Shown one piece after another: positions 7,585 to 14,184 of a stretch of DNA of 31,111 nucleotides (the stretch's first letter is position 1; each line of letters opens with the position of its first letter). This DNA is from Spyradocola sp034113365 (lineage in GTDB: Bacteria > Bacillota > Clostridia > Christensenellales > UBA1750). A program made the translations under genes and the position numbers. The DNA lies in assembly GCA_034113365.1 (NCBI GenBank), contig JAXEXP010000081.1, forward strand, positions 1 to 31,111, written 5' to 3'. The notes beneath the pieces were generated by a model. It ran no database searches. It worked only from the letters and a program-made list of their open reading frames with translations, and had not been told where the DNA came from.

Positions 7585-8428
7585 AAACACACGCTTTCTC
7601 ATCGTGGGGCTGGGGCTGATCGGCGGCGCCTACGCGCGGCGGCTGACGGCAGTGGGCTATGCGGTGGACGCGCTGGACATCGACCCGGACGCCATCGAGT
7701 ACGCGGTGCAGGAGGGCATCATCCGGCAGGGCGCGGAGTACAGCGACGAGCTGGTGGGCCGCGCGGACTTCATCGTGTTCGGGCTGTACCCCACCGCGAT
7801 GGTGGAGTGGCTGCAGGCGCATCAGGGCGCGCTGCGGCCGGGCGCGCTGATCACGGACGTATCGGGCGTCAAGACCGGCGTGGTGGACAGGGTGCAGTCC
7901 TTCCTGCGGCAGGACGTGGAGTTCATCGGCTCGCACCCGATGGCGGGCCGGGAGCTGACGGGCGTGCGCAACAGCGACGAGCGCGTGTTCCGCGGCGCGA
8001 ACTTTATCATCACGCCCACGGAGAAAAACACGCAGGCCGCTATCGACGCGGTGCACCAGCTGGCCGAAATCCTGGGCTTTGGCCGCATCTCCCAGCTGAC
8101 GCTGCACGAGCACGACGAGATGGTGGGGTTCCTCTCGCAGCTGACGCACGTGATCGCCATCAGCCTGATGAACTGCAAGGACAACACGCACCTGGCGGCG
8201 TACACGGGCGACTCCTTCCGCGACCTGACGCGCATCGCGCGCATCAACGAAAAGCTGTGGAGCGAGCTGTTCCTGCTCAACAAGGACGTGCTGACGCAGG
8301 AGATCGACGGCTTCATCCGGGAGCTGACGCGCGTGCGCGACCGCATTCAAAATGATGATCAGGAGGGCCTGAAAGAGCTGATGGTCAATTCCACCCATCG
8401 CAGGGCCTTCTTTGACAAGAAAAATTGA
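7577..8428 (+). CDS. tyrA: Prephenate dehydrogenase
   Basis: Oxidatively decarboxylates prephenate to 4-hydroxyphenylpyruvate, toward tyrosine. The NAD-binding Rossmann loop IVGLGLIGGAYA is at residues 9-20. DVSGVK, the catalytic-region GSHPMAGRE, and SQLTHVIAISLM in the helical dimerisation domain follow. At 283 aa it lacks the C-terminal ACT domain found in many Firmicutes, so control may act elsewhere, for example through the regulatory domain of AroF. The ATG at 7577 sits inside the aroA stop region (8-nt overlap); frames extending upstream give no homology. With pheA it gives the operon both branches from prephenate. Confidence 0.94.
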   Translation: MNRNTRFLIVGLGLIGGAYARRLTAVGYAVDALDIDPDAIEYAVQEGIIRQGAEYSDELVGRADFIVFGLYPTAMVEWLQAHQGALRPGALITDVSGVKTGVVDRVQSFLRQDVEFIGSHPMAGRELTGVRNSDERVFRGANFIITPTEKNTQAAIDAVHQLAEILGFGRISQLTLHEHDEMVGFLSQLTHVIAISLMNCKDNTHLAAYTGDSFRDLTRIARINEKLWSELFLLNKDVLTQEIDGFIRELTRVRDRIQNDDQEGLKELMVNSTHRRAFFDKKN

Positions 8429-8439
8429 GGTATGTGACC

Positions 8440-9162
8440 GTGAAGCATCCATTCTGGAAGGGCGCAAGGGACGGGCTGCCCATTTGCCTGGGGTACGTTT
8501 CGGTGTCCTTTGTGTTCGGCATGATGTGCGTCGAGAGCGGGCTGCCCGCGTGGGTGGCGGCGCTCATCTCCATGACCAACCTGACGTCCGCGGGGCAGTT
8601 TGCGGGGCTGTCGCTGATCCTGACGGGCGCGCCGCTGGTGGAGATCGGCGTGACGACCTTTGTGATCAACCTGCGCTACATGCTGATGTCGCTGTCGCTG
8701 TCGCAGAAGGTAGACAGCCGCATGTCCACGCTGACGCGCGCCATCCTCTCCTTCGGCAACACGGACGAGGTATTTGCCGTGTGCATGCAGCAGGAGGGGC
8801 CGGTGACCACGCCCTACATGTCCGGCCTTGTGCTGTGCGTCTACATCGGCTGGGCGCTGGGGACGATCCTGGGCGCGACGGTGACGAGCCTGCTGCCCGA
8901 GATGGTGCGCTCCGCGATGGGCATCGCGATCTACGGCATGTTCATCGCCATCATCATCCCTCCGGCGAGGAAGCTGCGCCCGGTGCTGTACACTGTGCTG
9001 CTGGCGATGGCCATCTCCGGGCTGTTCTACTACGTGCCGGTGCTAAGTCACCTCTCGCGCGGCTGGGTCATCATACTCTGTGCGGTGGGCGTGTCGGCGC
9101 TGATGGCGTGGCGCTTCCCGGTAAAGCCGGAGCAGCGGGAGGAGGGCGCGGACGATGCTTGA
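8440..9162 (+). CDS. azlC: Branched-chain amino acid exporter large subunit, AzlC family
   Basis: Integral membrane protein of the AzlC/YgaZ family, which with AzlD exports branched-chain amino acids or analogues. The N-terminal ARDGLPICLGYVSVSF and the following NLTSAGQFAG and FVINLRYMLMS segments are typical, with several hydrophobic helices after them. The frame overlaps the tyrA stop and can start at TTG 8425 or GTG 8434; GTG 8440 is preferred because GAGG at 8427-8430 is well spaced, giving 240 aa. Transcription with the aromatic operon is likely since there is no gap. The link to aromatic synthesis is unclear; export of aromatic or related amino acids is only a guess. Confidence 0.88.
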   Translation: MKHPFWKGARDGLPICLGYVSVSFVFGMMCVESGLPAWVAALISMTNLTSAGQFAGLSLILTGAPLVEIGVTTFVINLRYMLMSLSLSQKVDSRMSTLTRAILSFGNTDEVFAVCMQQEGPVTTPYMSGLVLCVYIGWALGTILGATVTSLLPEMVRSAMGIAIYGMFIAIIIPPARKLRPVLYTVLLAMAISGLFYYVPVLSHLSRGWVIILCAVGVSALMAWRFPVKPEQREEGADDA

Positions 9163-9478
9163 CTACGGACGCATCCTTGCCGCCATCGCGGTGATGGCGA
9201 TCGTGACGTACCTGCCGCGCATGCTGCCGCTGGTGCTGTTCAAGCGGCGCATCACGAACCAATTCGTGCAGTCCTTCCTCTACTACGTGCCCTATGCGGT
9301 GCTGGCCGCGATGACCTTCCCCGAGGTGCTCTACTCCACCGCGAGCCTGATCTCCGCGCTGGCGGGGCTGGCAGTGGCGCTGCTGCTGGCCTACCGCGGC
9401 AAGGGGCTGCTGCCCGTAGCGCTGACGGCCTGCGGCGTGGTGTTCGTCTGCGAACGCCTGCTGGCGCTGGTGATGTAG
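9155..9478 (+). CDS. azlD: Branched-chain amino acid exporter small subunit, AzlD family
   Basis: A 107-aa protein with three to four hydrophobic segments, matching the AzlD/YgaH small partner of AzlC. It shows the characteristic TYLPRMLPLVLFKR near the N-terminus and YVPYAVLAAMTFPEVL in the middle. Its ATG overlaps the 3' end of azlC by 8 nt, as is usual for the pair, so the two are co-translated and presumably form one transporter. It is the last gene before a strong terminator at 9498-9530. Confidence 0.88.
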   Translation: MLDYGRILAAIAVMAIVTYLPRMLPLVLFKRRITNQFVQSFLYYVPYAVLAAMTFPEVLYSTASLISALAGLAVALLLAYRGKGLLPVALTACGVVFVCERLLALVM

Positions 9479-9497
9479 GCGATTTCCGGCATAAAAG

Positions 9498-9530
9498 AAA
9501 CCCGCGTTCCGATGGATGGAGCGCGGGTTT
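9498..9530. terminator. Bidirectional rho-independent terminator between azlD and pepT
   Basis: AAACCCGCG at 9498-9506 pairs exactly with 9522-9530, and TCC/GGA extends the stem. TTTTGCC follows on the + strand, and TTTCTTTTAT follows on the - strand after the same stem, so it can end both convergent operons. Confidence 0.8.
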
Positions 9531-9548
9531 TGCCGTTATGCGGATGCG

Positions 9549-10766
9549 TTACTTAGCGACCTTCTGCGCGATGCCGATGAGGATGTCGGCGCAGGCCTTG
9601 AGCGACTGCACGGAGATGTACTCGTACTTGCCGTGGGCATTGTGGCCGCCGGAGCAGAGGTTGGGGCAGGGCAGGCCCATGAAGGACAGACGGCAGCCGT
9701 CGGTGCCGCCGCGGATGGGCTCGATGGAGGGCGTGACGCCCATGTCCGCCATCACGTCCTTTACGATGTCGATGATCTCCATGCGCGGCTCGATCATCTG
9801 GCGCATGTTGTAGTAGGTGTCGCGCAGCGTCAGCTCGAAGGTGCCCTCGCCGTACTTGTCGTTGAGGAACGCGACGATCTTCTCAAAGCGCGCCTTTTTG
9901 TACTCGAATTTTGCCTTGTCGTGGTCGCGGATGATGTAGTGCAGCTCGGCGCGCTCGACGTCGCCCTGCATGTTCGTCAGGTGGTTGAAGCCCTCGTAGC
10001 CCTCGGTCAGCGCGGGCACCTCGCCGGCGGGCAGCAGGGCGTTGAACTCCATCGCCATCAGCGAGGCGTTCTTCATCTTGTTCTTGGAGGAGCCGGGGTG
10101 GATGGCGGCGCCGTGCACCACGACGAGCGCGGAGGCGGCGTTGAAGTTCTCAAAGTTGATGCTGCCCACCTCGCCGCCGTCCACGGTGTAGCCAAAGGCC
10201 GCGCCGAACTTTTGAACGTCGAAGTGGTCGGGGCCGCCGCCCACCTCCTCGTCGGGGGTAAACGCGATGCGGATGTCGCCGTGGGGCAGCTCGGGGTGGT
10301 CGAGGAAGTGCTGCGCCATGGTCACGATCTCCGCAACGCCCGCCTTGTTGTCGGCGCCCAGCAGCGTGGTGCCGTCGGTGACGATCAGGTCCTTGCCCAC
10401 GTCCGCAGCCAGGCACTCAAAGTCGGCCGCGCGCATCACGATGCCCTTCTCCTCGTTGAGCACGATGTTGCCGCCCTCGTAGTGCACGATACGGGGCTTG
10501 ACGTTCGCGCCGGAGATCTCAGTGGCGGTGTCCATGTGCGCAATGAAGCCCACCACGGGCGCGTCCTTGCGGTTGCCGGGGATGGTGGCGTAGACGTAGC
10601 CGTACTCGTCCATGTGCGCGTCGGCAAGGCCCATCTCTTGAAGCTCCCTTGCCAGGTACGCGCCCAGCTCCTTCTGCTTGAGCGTGCTGGGGAAGGTGTC
10701 GGAGTCCTCGCAGGACTGGGTGTCAAAGGAAACGTATTTCAAAAAGCGCTCTACGATCTTGTCCAT
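9549..10766 (-). CDS. pepT: Peptidase T (tripeptide aminopeptidase, M20B)
   Basis: Cytosolic zinc aminopeptidase that removes the N-terminal residue of tripeptides. The two-metal site is visible: His77 in HMDT, Asp139 in LLGADNKAG, Glu173-Glu174 in PDEEVG, Asp196 in TVDGG, and the His in CSGGHNAHG near the C-terminus. These positions and the 405-aa length closely match E. coli PepT. It is the last gene of a three-gene minus-strand unit, only 6 nt after the lipoprotein gene, and stops at the bidirectional terminator. Start at ATG 10766 follows a GGAG-like site inside the end of the upstream gene. Confidence 0.95.
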   Translation of the reverse strand: MDKIVERFLKYVSFDTQSCEDSDTFPSTLKQKELGAYLARELQEMGLADAHMDEYGYVYATIPGNRKDAPVVGFIAHMDTATEISGANVKPRIVHYEGGNIVLNEEKGIVMRAADFECLAADVGKDLIVTDGTTLLGADNKAGVAEIVTMAQHFLDHPELPHGDIRIAFTPDEEVGGGPDHFDVQKFGAAFGYTVDGGEVGSINFENFNAASALVVVHGAAIHPGSSKNKMKNASLMAMEFNALLPAGEVPALTEGYEGFNHLTNMQGDVERAELHYIIRDHDKAKFEYKKARFEKIVAFLNDKYGEGTFELTLRDTYYNMRQMIEPRMEIIDIVKDVMADMGVTPSIEPIRGGTDGCRLSFMGLPCPNLCSGGHNAHGKYEYISVQSLKACADILIGIAQKVAK

Positions 10767-10772
10767 TGCAGT

Positions 10773-11429
10773 TCATTCCTCTCCATGACAGCCGGTCAGG
10801 CCGTCGATCTCGGTATAGGTAAAGGTGATCTCCGGGCAGAAGGTGCCGGTAAACAGCGCAAGCTCCGCCTCTTCGTCCTCGCCGCGCGCCACCAGCTCGC
10901 AGGTGACGAACAGCCCGTCCACGGTGCGGCAGCGCCACTGGATCAGCGCGCCGTCCTCCAGCGCGCCCGTCAGCACGCGCTCCTCCCCTTCCGCGCTGCG
11001 CTGCGCGGGCACGCCGTCGCAGGTGTAGAAGAACATCTGCCCGGCGTAGTCCATGTAGGAATCCAGGCCGTCGTACTCGGGGGCCTCCTCCATCAGCACG
11101 GTGATGGTGCTTGTGCCCTTTTGCAGCGTCAGCAGCGCGCCGACGCGGGTGTCGGGCAGCCGCTCCCAGCCCTCCATTTTTTCGGCGGGCCAGCTCACGT
11201 CGTAGTTCAGGCGGATCAGGTCGTCCTGGCCGAAGTCGAAGTAGTAGTCGGCCTCGTCGTTTAGGTCGGTGTCCACCTCTTCCTCCTGCGTGGGCGCGGG
11301 GGTGGCGGACGGCGTGGGCGTGGGCGACGCGGTGGGCTGCGGCGTGGCGTCGGCGGCGGGGGCTTTTGCCCTGCAGCCCGTCAGCAGCAGGCACAGCGCC
11401 AGCAGCAGCGCAGCGCTCTTGGTTTTCAT
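10773..11429 (-). CDS. Hypothetical lipoprotein with Thr-Pro-rich linker
   Basis: I do not recognise the family. A signal peptide with lipobox LLTGC (Cys19) is followed by a linker rich in Thr, Pro, Ala and Ser (about residues 24-48), then an acidic segment EEEVDTDLNDEADYY. The ~165-residue globular part begins with YDVSWPAEKMEGWERLPD and holds two Cys residues late in the chain. The layout suggests a domain held away from the outer face of the membrane. ATG 11429 is chosen because AGGTGAG lies just upstream and it starts the signal peptide. It lies between ppa and pepT in one probable operon; nothing in those neighbours explains its role. Confidence 0.75.
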   Translation of the reverse strand: MKTKSAALLLALCLLLTGCRAKAPAADATPQPTASPTPTPSATPAPTQEEEVDTDLNDEADYYFDFGQDDLIRLNYDVSWPAEKMEGWERLPDTRVGALLTLQKGTSTITVLMEEAPEYDGLDSYMDYAGQMFFYTCDGVPAQRSAEGEERVLTGALEDGALIQWRCRTVDGLFVTCELVARGEDEEAELALFTGTFCPEITFTYTEIDGLTGCHGEE

Positions 11430-11443
11430 GCGCTCACCTCGCT

Positions 11444-11977
11444 TCAACGGCAGAATTTGTCCACATAGGCGTCCAGCGCGCGCTGGATGATGGCCTTGGC
11501 CTCCTTGGGCCCGCGGATCTCGTCGATGACGGTGTCCTTCTGCTCGAGGGACTTGTAGACGGTGAAGAAGTGCGCCATCTCGTCCATCACGTGCTGGGGC
11601 AGCTGGAACACGTCGGAATAGGTGTTGTAGACGGGGTCGTTGAAGGGCACGGCCACGATCTTGTCGTCGTTCTTGCCCTGGTCGAGCATGGAGATGACGC
11701 CGATGGGGAAGCAGCGCACCAGCGACTGGGGCAGTATGTTCTCGCTGCACAGCACCAGCACGTCCAGCGGGTCGCCGTCGTCGCCGTAGGAGCGCGGGAT
11801 GAAGCCGTAGTTGGCGGGATAGTGCGTCGAGGTGTACAGGATGCGGTCCAGGATCAGCAGCCCCGTCTGCTTGTCCAGCTCATACTTGTTCTTGGAGCCC
11901 TTCTGGATCTCGATATAGGCGATGAAGTCGTCCTGATTGATGCGCGAGGGATGAATGTCGTGCCAGATGTTGCCCAT
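11444..11977 (-). CDS. ppa: Inorganic pyrophosphatase, family I
   Basis: Hydrolyses pyrophosphate to phosphate, pulling biosynthetic reactions forward. The metal-binding signature GDDGDPLDVLVL places Asp67, Asp69 and Asp72 in the family I arrangement, and YPANYGFIPRSYGDD precedes it. At 177 aa it matches the soluble family. Two in-frame ATGs exist; the downstream one at 11977 is preferred since AAAGGAGCG lies immediately before it, while the upstream ATG at 11995 overlaps that ribosome site. Many Clostridia use family II or membrane pyrophosphatases, so a family I enzyme is mildly notable. Its promoter is at 12035-12063. Confidence 0.92.
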   Translation of the reverse strand: MGNIWHDIHPSRINQDDFIAYIEIQKGSKNKYELDKQTGLLILDRILYTSTHYPANYGFIPRSYGDDGDPLDVLVLCSENILPQSLVRCFPIGVISMLDQGKNDDKIVAVPFNDPVYNTYSDVFQLPQHVMDEMAHFFTVYKSLEQKDTVIDEIRGPKEAKAIIQRALDAYVDKFCR

Positions 11978-11997
11978 GCGCGACGCTCCTTTCATAA

Positions 11998-12039
11998 ATC
12001 ATGGTATTGAGAGGGGATGCTCCCTCCCAATACCATGAT
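11998..12039. repeat. Perfect 12-bp inverted repeat in the ppa promoter region
   Basis: ATCATGGTATTG at 11998-12009 is the exact reverse complement of 12028-12039; the inner GAGG/CCTC can lengthen a hairpin. Arm centres are 30 bp apart, about three DNA turns. The right arm overlaps the -10 box of the predicted ppa promoter, so a complete hairpin would not be in that transcript. A dimeric repressor site is one reading; a stem-loop in uxuB read-through RNA is another. Confidence 0.6.
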
Positions 12040-12063
12040 AGCGCATTTTTCCCATCAGGTAAA
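12035..12063 (-). promoter_or_regulatory. Promoter for ppa - lipoprotein - pepT
   Basis: On the minus strand TTTACC (12063-12058), a 17-bp spacer and TATCAT (12040-12035). It predicts transcription starting near 12028, about 50 nt before the ppa ATG, inside the inverted repeat. Confidence 0.5.
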
Positions 12064-12076
12064 GGCTCAGTTGCGC

Positions 12077-12925
12077 TTACACGCCCGAATAGGCGGAGAA
12101 GCCGCCGTCGATGGGCAGCACCACGCCGGTGATAAAGGACGCGGCGGCGTTGTTGAGCAGGAAGAGCAGCGCGCCCTCCAGCTCCTCGGCCTTGCCAAAG
12201 CGGCCCATGGGCGTGGCGGCGAGGATCTTGCCCGTGCGGGGCGTGGGCGTGCCGTCGTCGTGGAACAGCAGCTTTTCGTTCTGCTTGGTGACGAAGAACC
12301 CGGGCGCGATGGCGTTGACGCGGATGCCCTCGCGGGAGAAGTGCACGGCCAGCCACTGGGTGAAATTCGAGATGGCGGCCTTTGCGCCGGAATAGGCGGG
12401 GATCTTGGTCAGCGGGGTGAAGGCGTTCATCGAGGAGATGTTGATGATGTTGCAGCCCTCTCGGCCCACCATCTGCGCGGCGAAGGCCTGCGTGGGCAGC
12501 AGGGTGCCCAGGAAGTTCAGGTTGAACACGAAGGACACGCCGTCGGCGTCCAGGTCGAAGAAGCTCTTGGTGTCCGCGTCGATGTCGCCGGGGAGGTAGT
12601 ACTCGTGGTCGGTGGTGGCGCGCGGGTTGTTGCCGCCCGCGCCGTTGATCAGGATGTCGCAGGGGCCAAAGTCGCCCTTGACTGCGTCCGCGACCGCGAG
12701 GCAGTCGGCCTTGTCCAGCACGTTGCACTTGTAGGCGCGGGCAGTGCCGCCCTCGGCGTTGATTTCGGCAGCTACCTCCGCAGCGGCGGGCTCGTTGATG
12801 TCCAGCAGCGCGACCTTTGCGCCGGCGCGCGCCAGCACGCGGGAGAACGCGGAGCAGAGCACGCCGCCCGCGCCGGTGACGACCGCCACCTTGCCCGTCA
12901 GGTCGGTATTGAGCACATTTGCCAT
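12077..12925 (-). CDS. uxuB: SDR-type D-mannonate oxidoreductase (fructuronate reductase)
   Basis: Short-chain dehydrogenase that interconverts D-fructuronate and D-mannonate in glucuronate breakdown. The cofactor loop is VTGAGGVLCSAF (residues 16-27), NGAGG lies near 94-98, and the catalytic set is Ser164/165, Tyr178 and Lys182 in AYSGAK. A ~20-residue insertion around DHEYYLPGDIDADTKSFFDL is typical of the YjmF/UxuD-like mannonate group. Placement directly after uxuA, with one nucleotide between them, is the main evidence for the substrate. Length 282 aa is normal. It is unrelated to the long-chain UxuB of E. coli despite the shared symbol. Confidence 0.85.
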   Translation of the reverse strand: MANVLNTDLTGKVAVVTGAGGVLCSAFSRVLARAGAKVALLDINEPAAAEVAAEINAEGGTARAYKCNVLDKADCLAVADAVKGDFGPCDILINGAGGNNPRATTDHEYYLPGDIDADTKSFFDLDADGVSFVFNLNFLGTLLPTQAFAAQMVGREGCNIINISSMNAFTPLTKIPAYSGAKAAISNFTQWLAVHFSREGIRVNAIAPGFFVTKQNEKLLFHDDGTPTPRTGKILAATPMGRFGKAEELEGALLFLLNNAAASFITGVVLPIDGGFSAYSGV

Positions 12926-12926
12926 G

Positions 12927-13979
12927 TTACTTTGCCTCCTTTGCCTTTTCCACGGCCTCGAACAGGCCGTTTAAGTATGCGGCGCCCAGCGCGCGATCGT
13001 ACAGGCCATAGCCGGGCTTGCCCGTCTCGCCCCAGATCATGCGGCCGTGGTCGGGGCGGACGTAGCCGTCAAAGCCGTTGTCCACCAGCGCCTTGGTGAT
13101 CTCGTACATATCCAGGCTGCCGCAGGCGGACAGGTGGCCGCGCTCCTCGAAGGAGCCGTCGTCCATCAGCTGCACGTTGCGCATGTGCATGAACGCGATG
13201 CGATCCATCGCTGCGTACTTGCGCACCAGCGCGGGGATGTCGTTGAAGGACGCGCAGCCCAGCGAGCCGGTGCACAGCGTCAGGCTGTTGGCGGGGCTGT
13301 CCACGATGGCGAGCATGCGGTCGAGGTTCTTTTCGCAGGTGATGATGCGCGGCAGACCAAAGATGGGATAGGGCGGGTCGTCGGGGTGGATGGCCATGCG
13401 CACGCCGCAGGCCTCGGCCACGGGGATGACCTCTTTGAGGAAGTGCTCGAGGCTGCGCCACAGGCCCTCCTCGCCGAGCTGCCCGTAGGCGCGGAATAGC
13501 TCCTTCATCTCCTCCTTCTCGTAGGAGGCGTCCCAGCCGGGCAGCGACAGGCCGTCGTTGAGAGGATCCAGCCCTTTGAGCTGGTCCATGTACATCACAA
13601 GGCTGGTGGAGCCGTCGGGCGCGGCCTTGTCCAGCTGCGTGCGCGTCCAGTCGAACACGGGCATGAAGTTGTAGCAGACGCACTTGACGCCCGCCTTTGC
13701 GACTCTGCGGATGTTCTCCTTGTAGTTCTCGATGTACTCCTCGCAGCGGCCGCGGCCCAGCTTGATGTCCTCGTGCACGGGGATGGACTCCACCACGTCG
13801 AACACCAGGCCATGCTTCTCGCACTCGGTCTTGATCCACGCGATGGACTCCTCGCTCCACACGCCGCCGGGCTTGACGTCGTAGACGGCGCTGACGATGG
13901 AGCGCATATTGGGGATCTGGCTGATGTAGGCGAGGCTGACGGGGTCGTCCGCGCCGTACCAGCGGAATGACATTTTCAT
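12927..13979 (-). CDS. uxuA: Mannonate dehydratase
   Basis: Dehydrates D-mannonate to 2-keto-3-deoxygluconate using a divalent metal, feeding the Entner-Doudoroff-type route for glucuronate. It starts MKMSFRWYG, as B. subtilis UxuA does, and contains AIHPDDPPYPIFGLPRI, GSLGCASFNDIP, FMHMRNVQ and YVRPDHGRMIW, which hold the metal-binding His, Cys and Asp residues. GGAGGG 8 nt upstream fixes ATG 13979 (350 aa); an upstream in-frame ATG is poorly placed. It shares a ~200-bp divergent intergenic region with the cellobiose phosphorylase gene, where a LacI/CcpA-like operator lies. No uronate isomerase (uxaC) is in the window. Confidence 0.94.
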   Translation of the reverse strand: MKMSFRWYGADDPVSLAYISQIPNMRSIVSAVYDVKPGGVWSEESIAWIKTECEKHGLVFDVVESIPVHEDIKLGRGRCEEYIENYKENIRRVAKAGVKCVCYNFMPVFDWTRTQLDKAAPDGSTSLVMYMDQLKGLDPLNDGLSLPGWDASYEKEEMKELFRAYGQLGEEGLWRSLEHFLKEVIPVAEACGVRMAIHPDDPPYPIFGLPRIITCEKNLDRMLAIVDSPANSLTLCTGSLGCASFNDIPALVRKYAAMDRIAFMHMRNVQLMDDGSFEERGHLSACGSLDMYEITKALVDNGFDGYVRPDHGRMIWGETGKPGYGLYDRALGAAYLNGLFEAVEKAKEAK

Positions 13980-14025
13980 GCTTGCACCCTCCATGGATGT
14001 TATTTTTTGCATGGATGTATTCGAT

Positions 14026-14039
14026 GGAAAGCGCTTACA
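14026..14039. promoter_or_regulatory. cre-like / LacI-family operator upstream of uxuA
   Basis: GGAAAGCGCTTACA fits the catabolite-responsive consensus with one mismatch, at the first position, and is built on the AAGCGCTT palindrome. It lies 47 nt before the uxuA start. Two direct copies of CATGGATGT (13992-14000 and 14010-14018) lie between it and the gene. Carbon-catabolite control by CcpA, or a local LacI-type regulator, is inferred. Confidence 0.5.
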
Positions 14040-14101
14040 TTCCTGCAAAGAGCGGTATTTTTTCGCAAAAATGGCAGAAGCGGGGTTTTTGCCGCTACGG
14101 C

Positions 14102-14130
14102 TTGATTTTTCTTGGATTTAACAGTATTAT
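14102..14130 (+). promoter_or_regulatory. Promoter for the cellobiose phosphorylase gene
   Basis: TTGATT at 14102-14107, a 17-bp spacer and TATTAT at 14125-14130. The predicted start near 14137 places a short hairpin (AAATCG 14140-14145 with CGATTT 14150-14155) at the very 5' end of the mRNA. Confidence 0.6.
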
Positions 14131-14184
14131 TATAGCAGGAAATCGTTTGCGATTTTACTTTACATAAGCAGGAGGTAGAACCCC

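Noticed and set aside
4744..7602. A 952-codon minus-strand open frame opposite aroQ, aroF and aroA
   Set aside because: The opposite strand carries three unmistakable enzymes; the antisense protein is low-complexity Arg/His/Ala-rich and has no ribosome site.
11250..11370. Minisatellite or CRISPR-like repeats (also 27300-27430)
   Set aside because: The short GC-rich repeats encode the Thr-Pro linkers of two lipoproteins and have no spacer structure.
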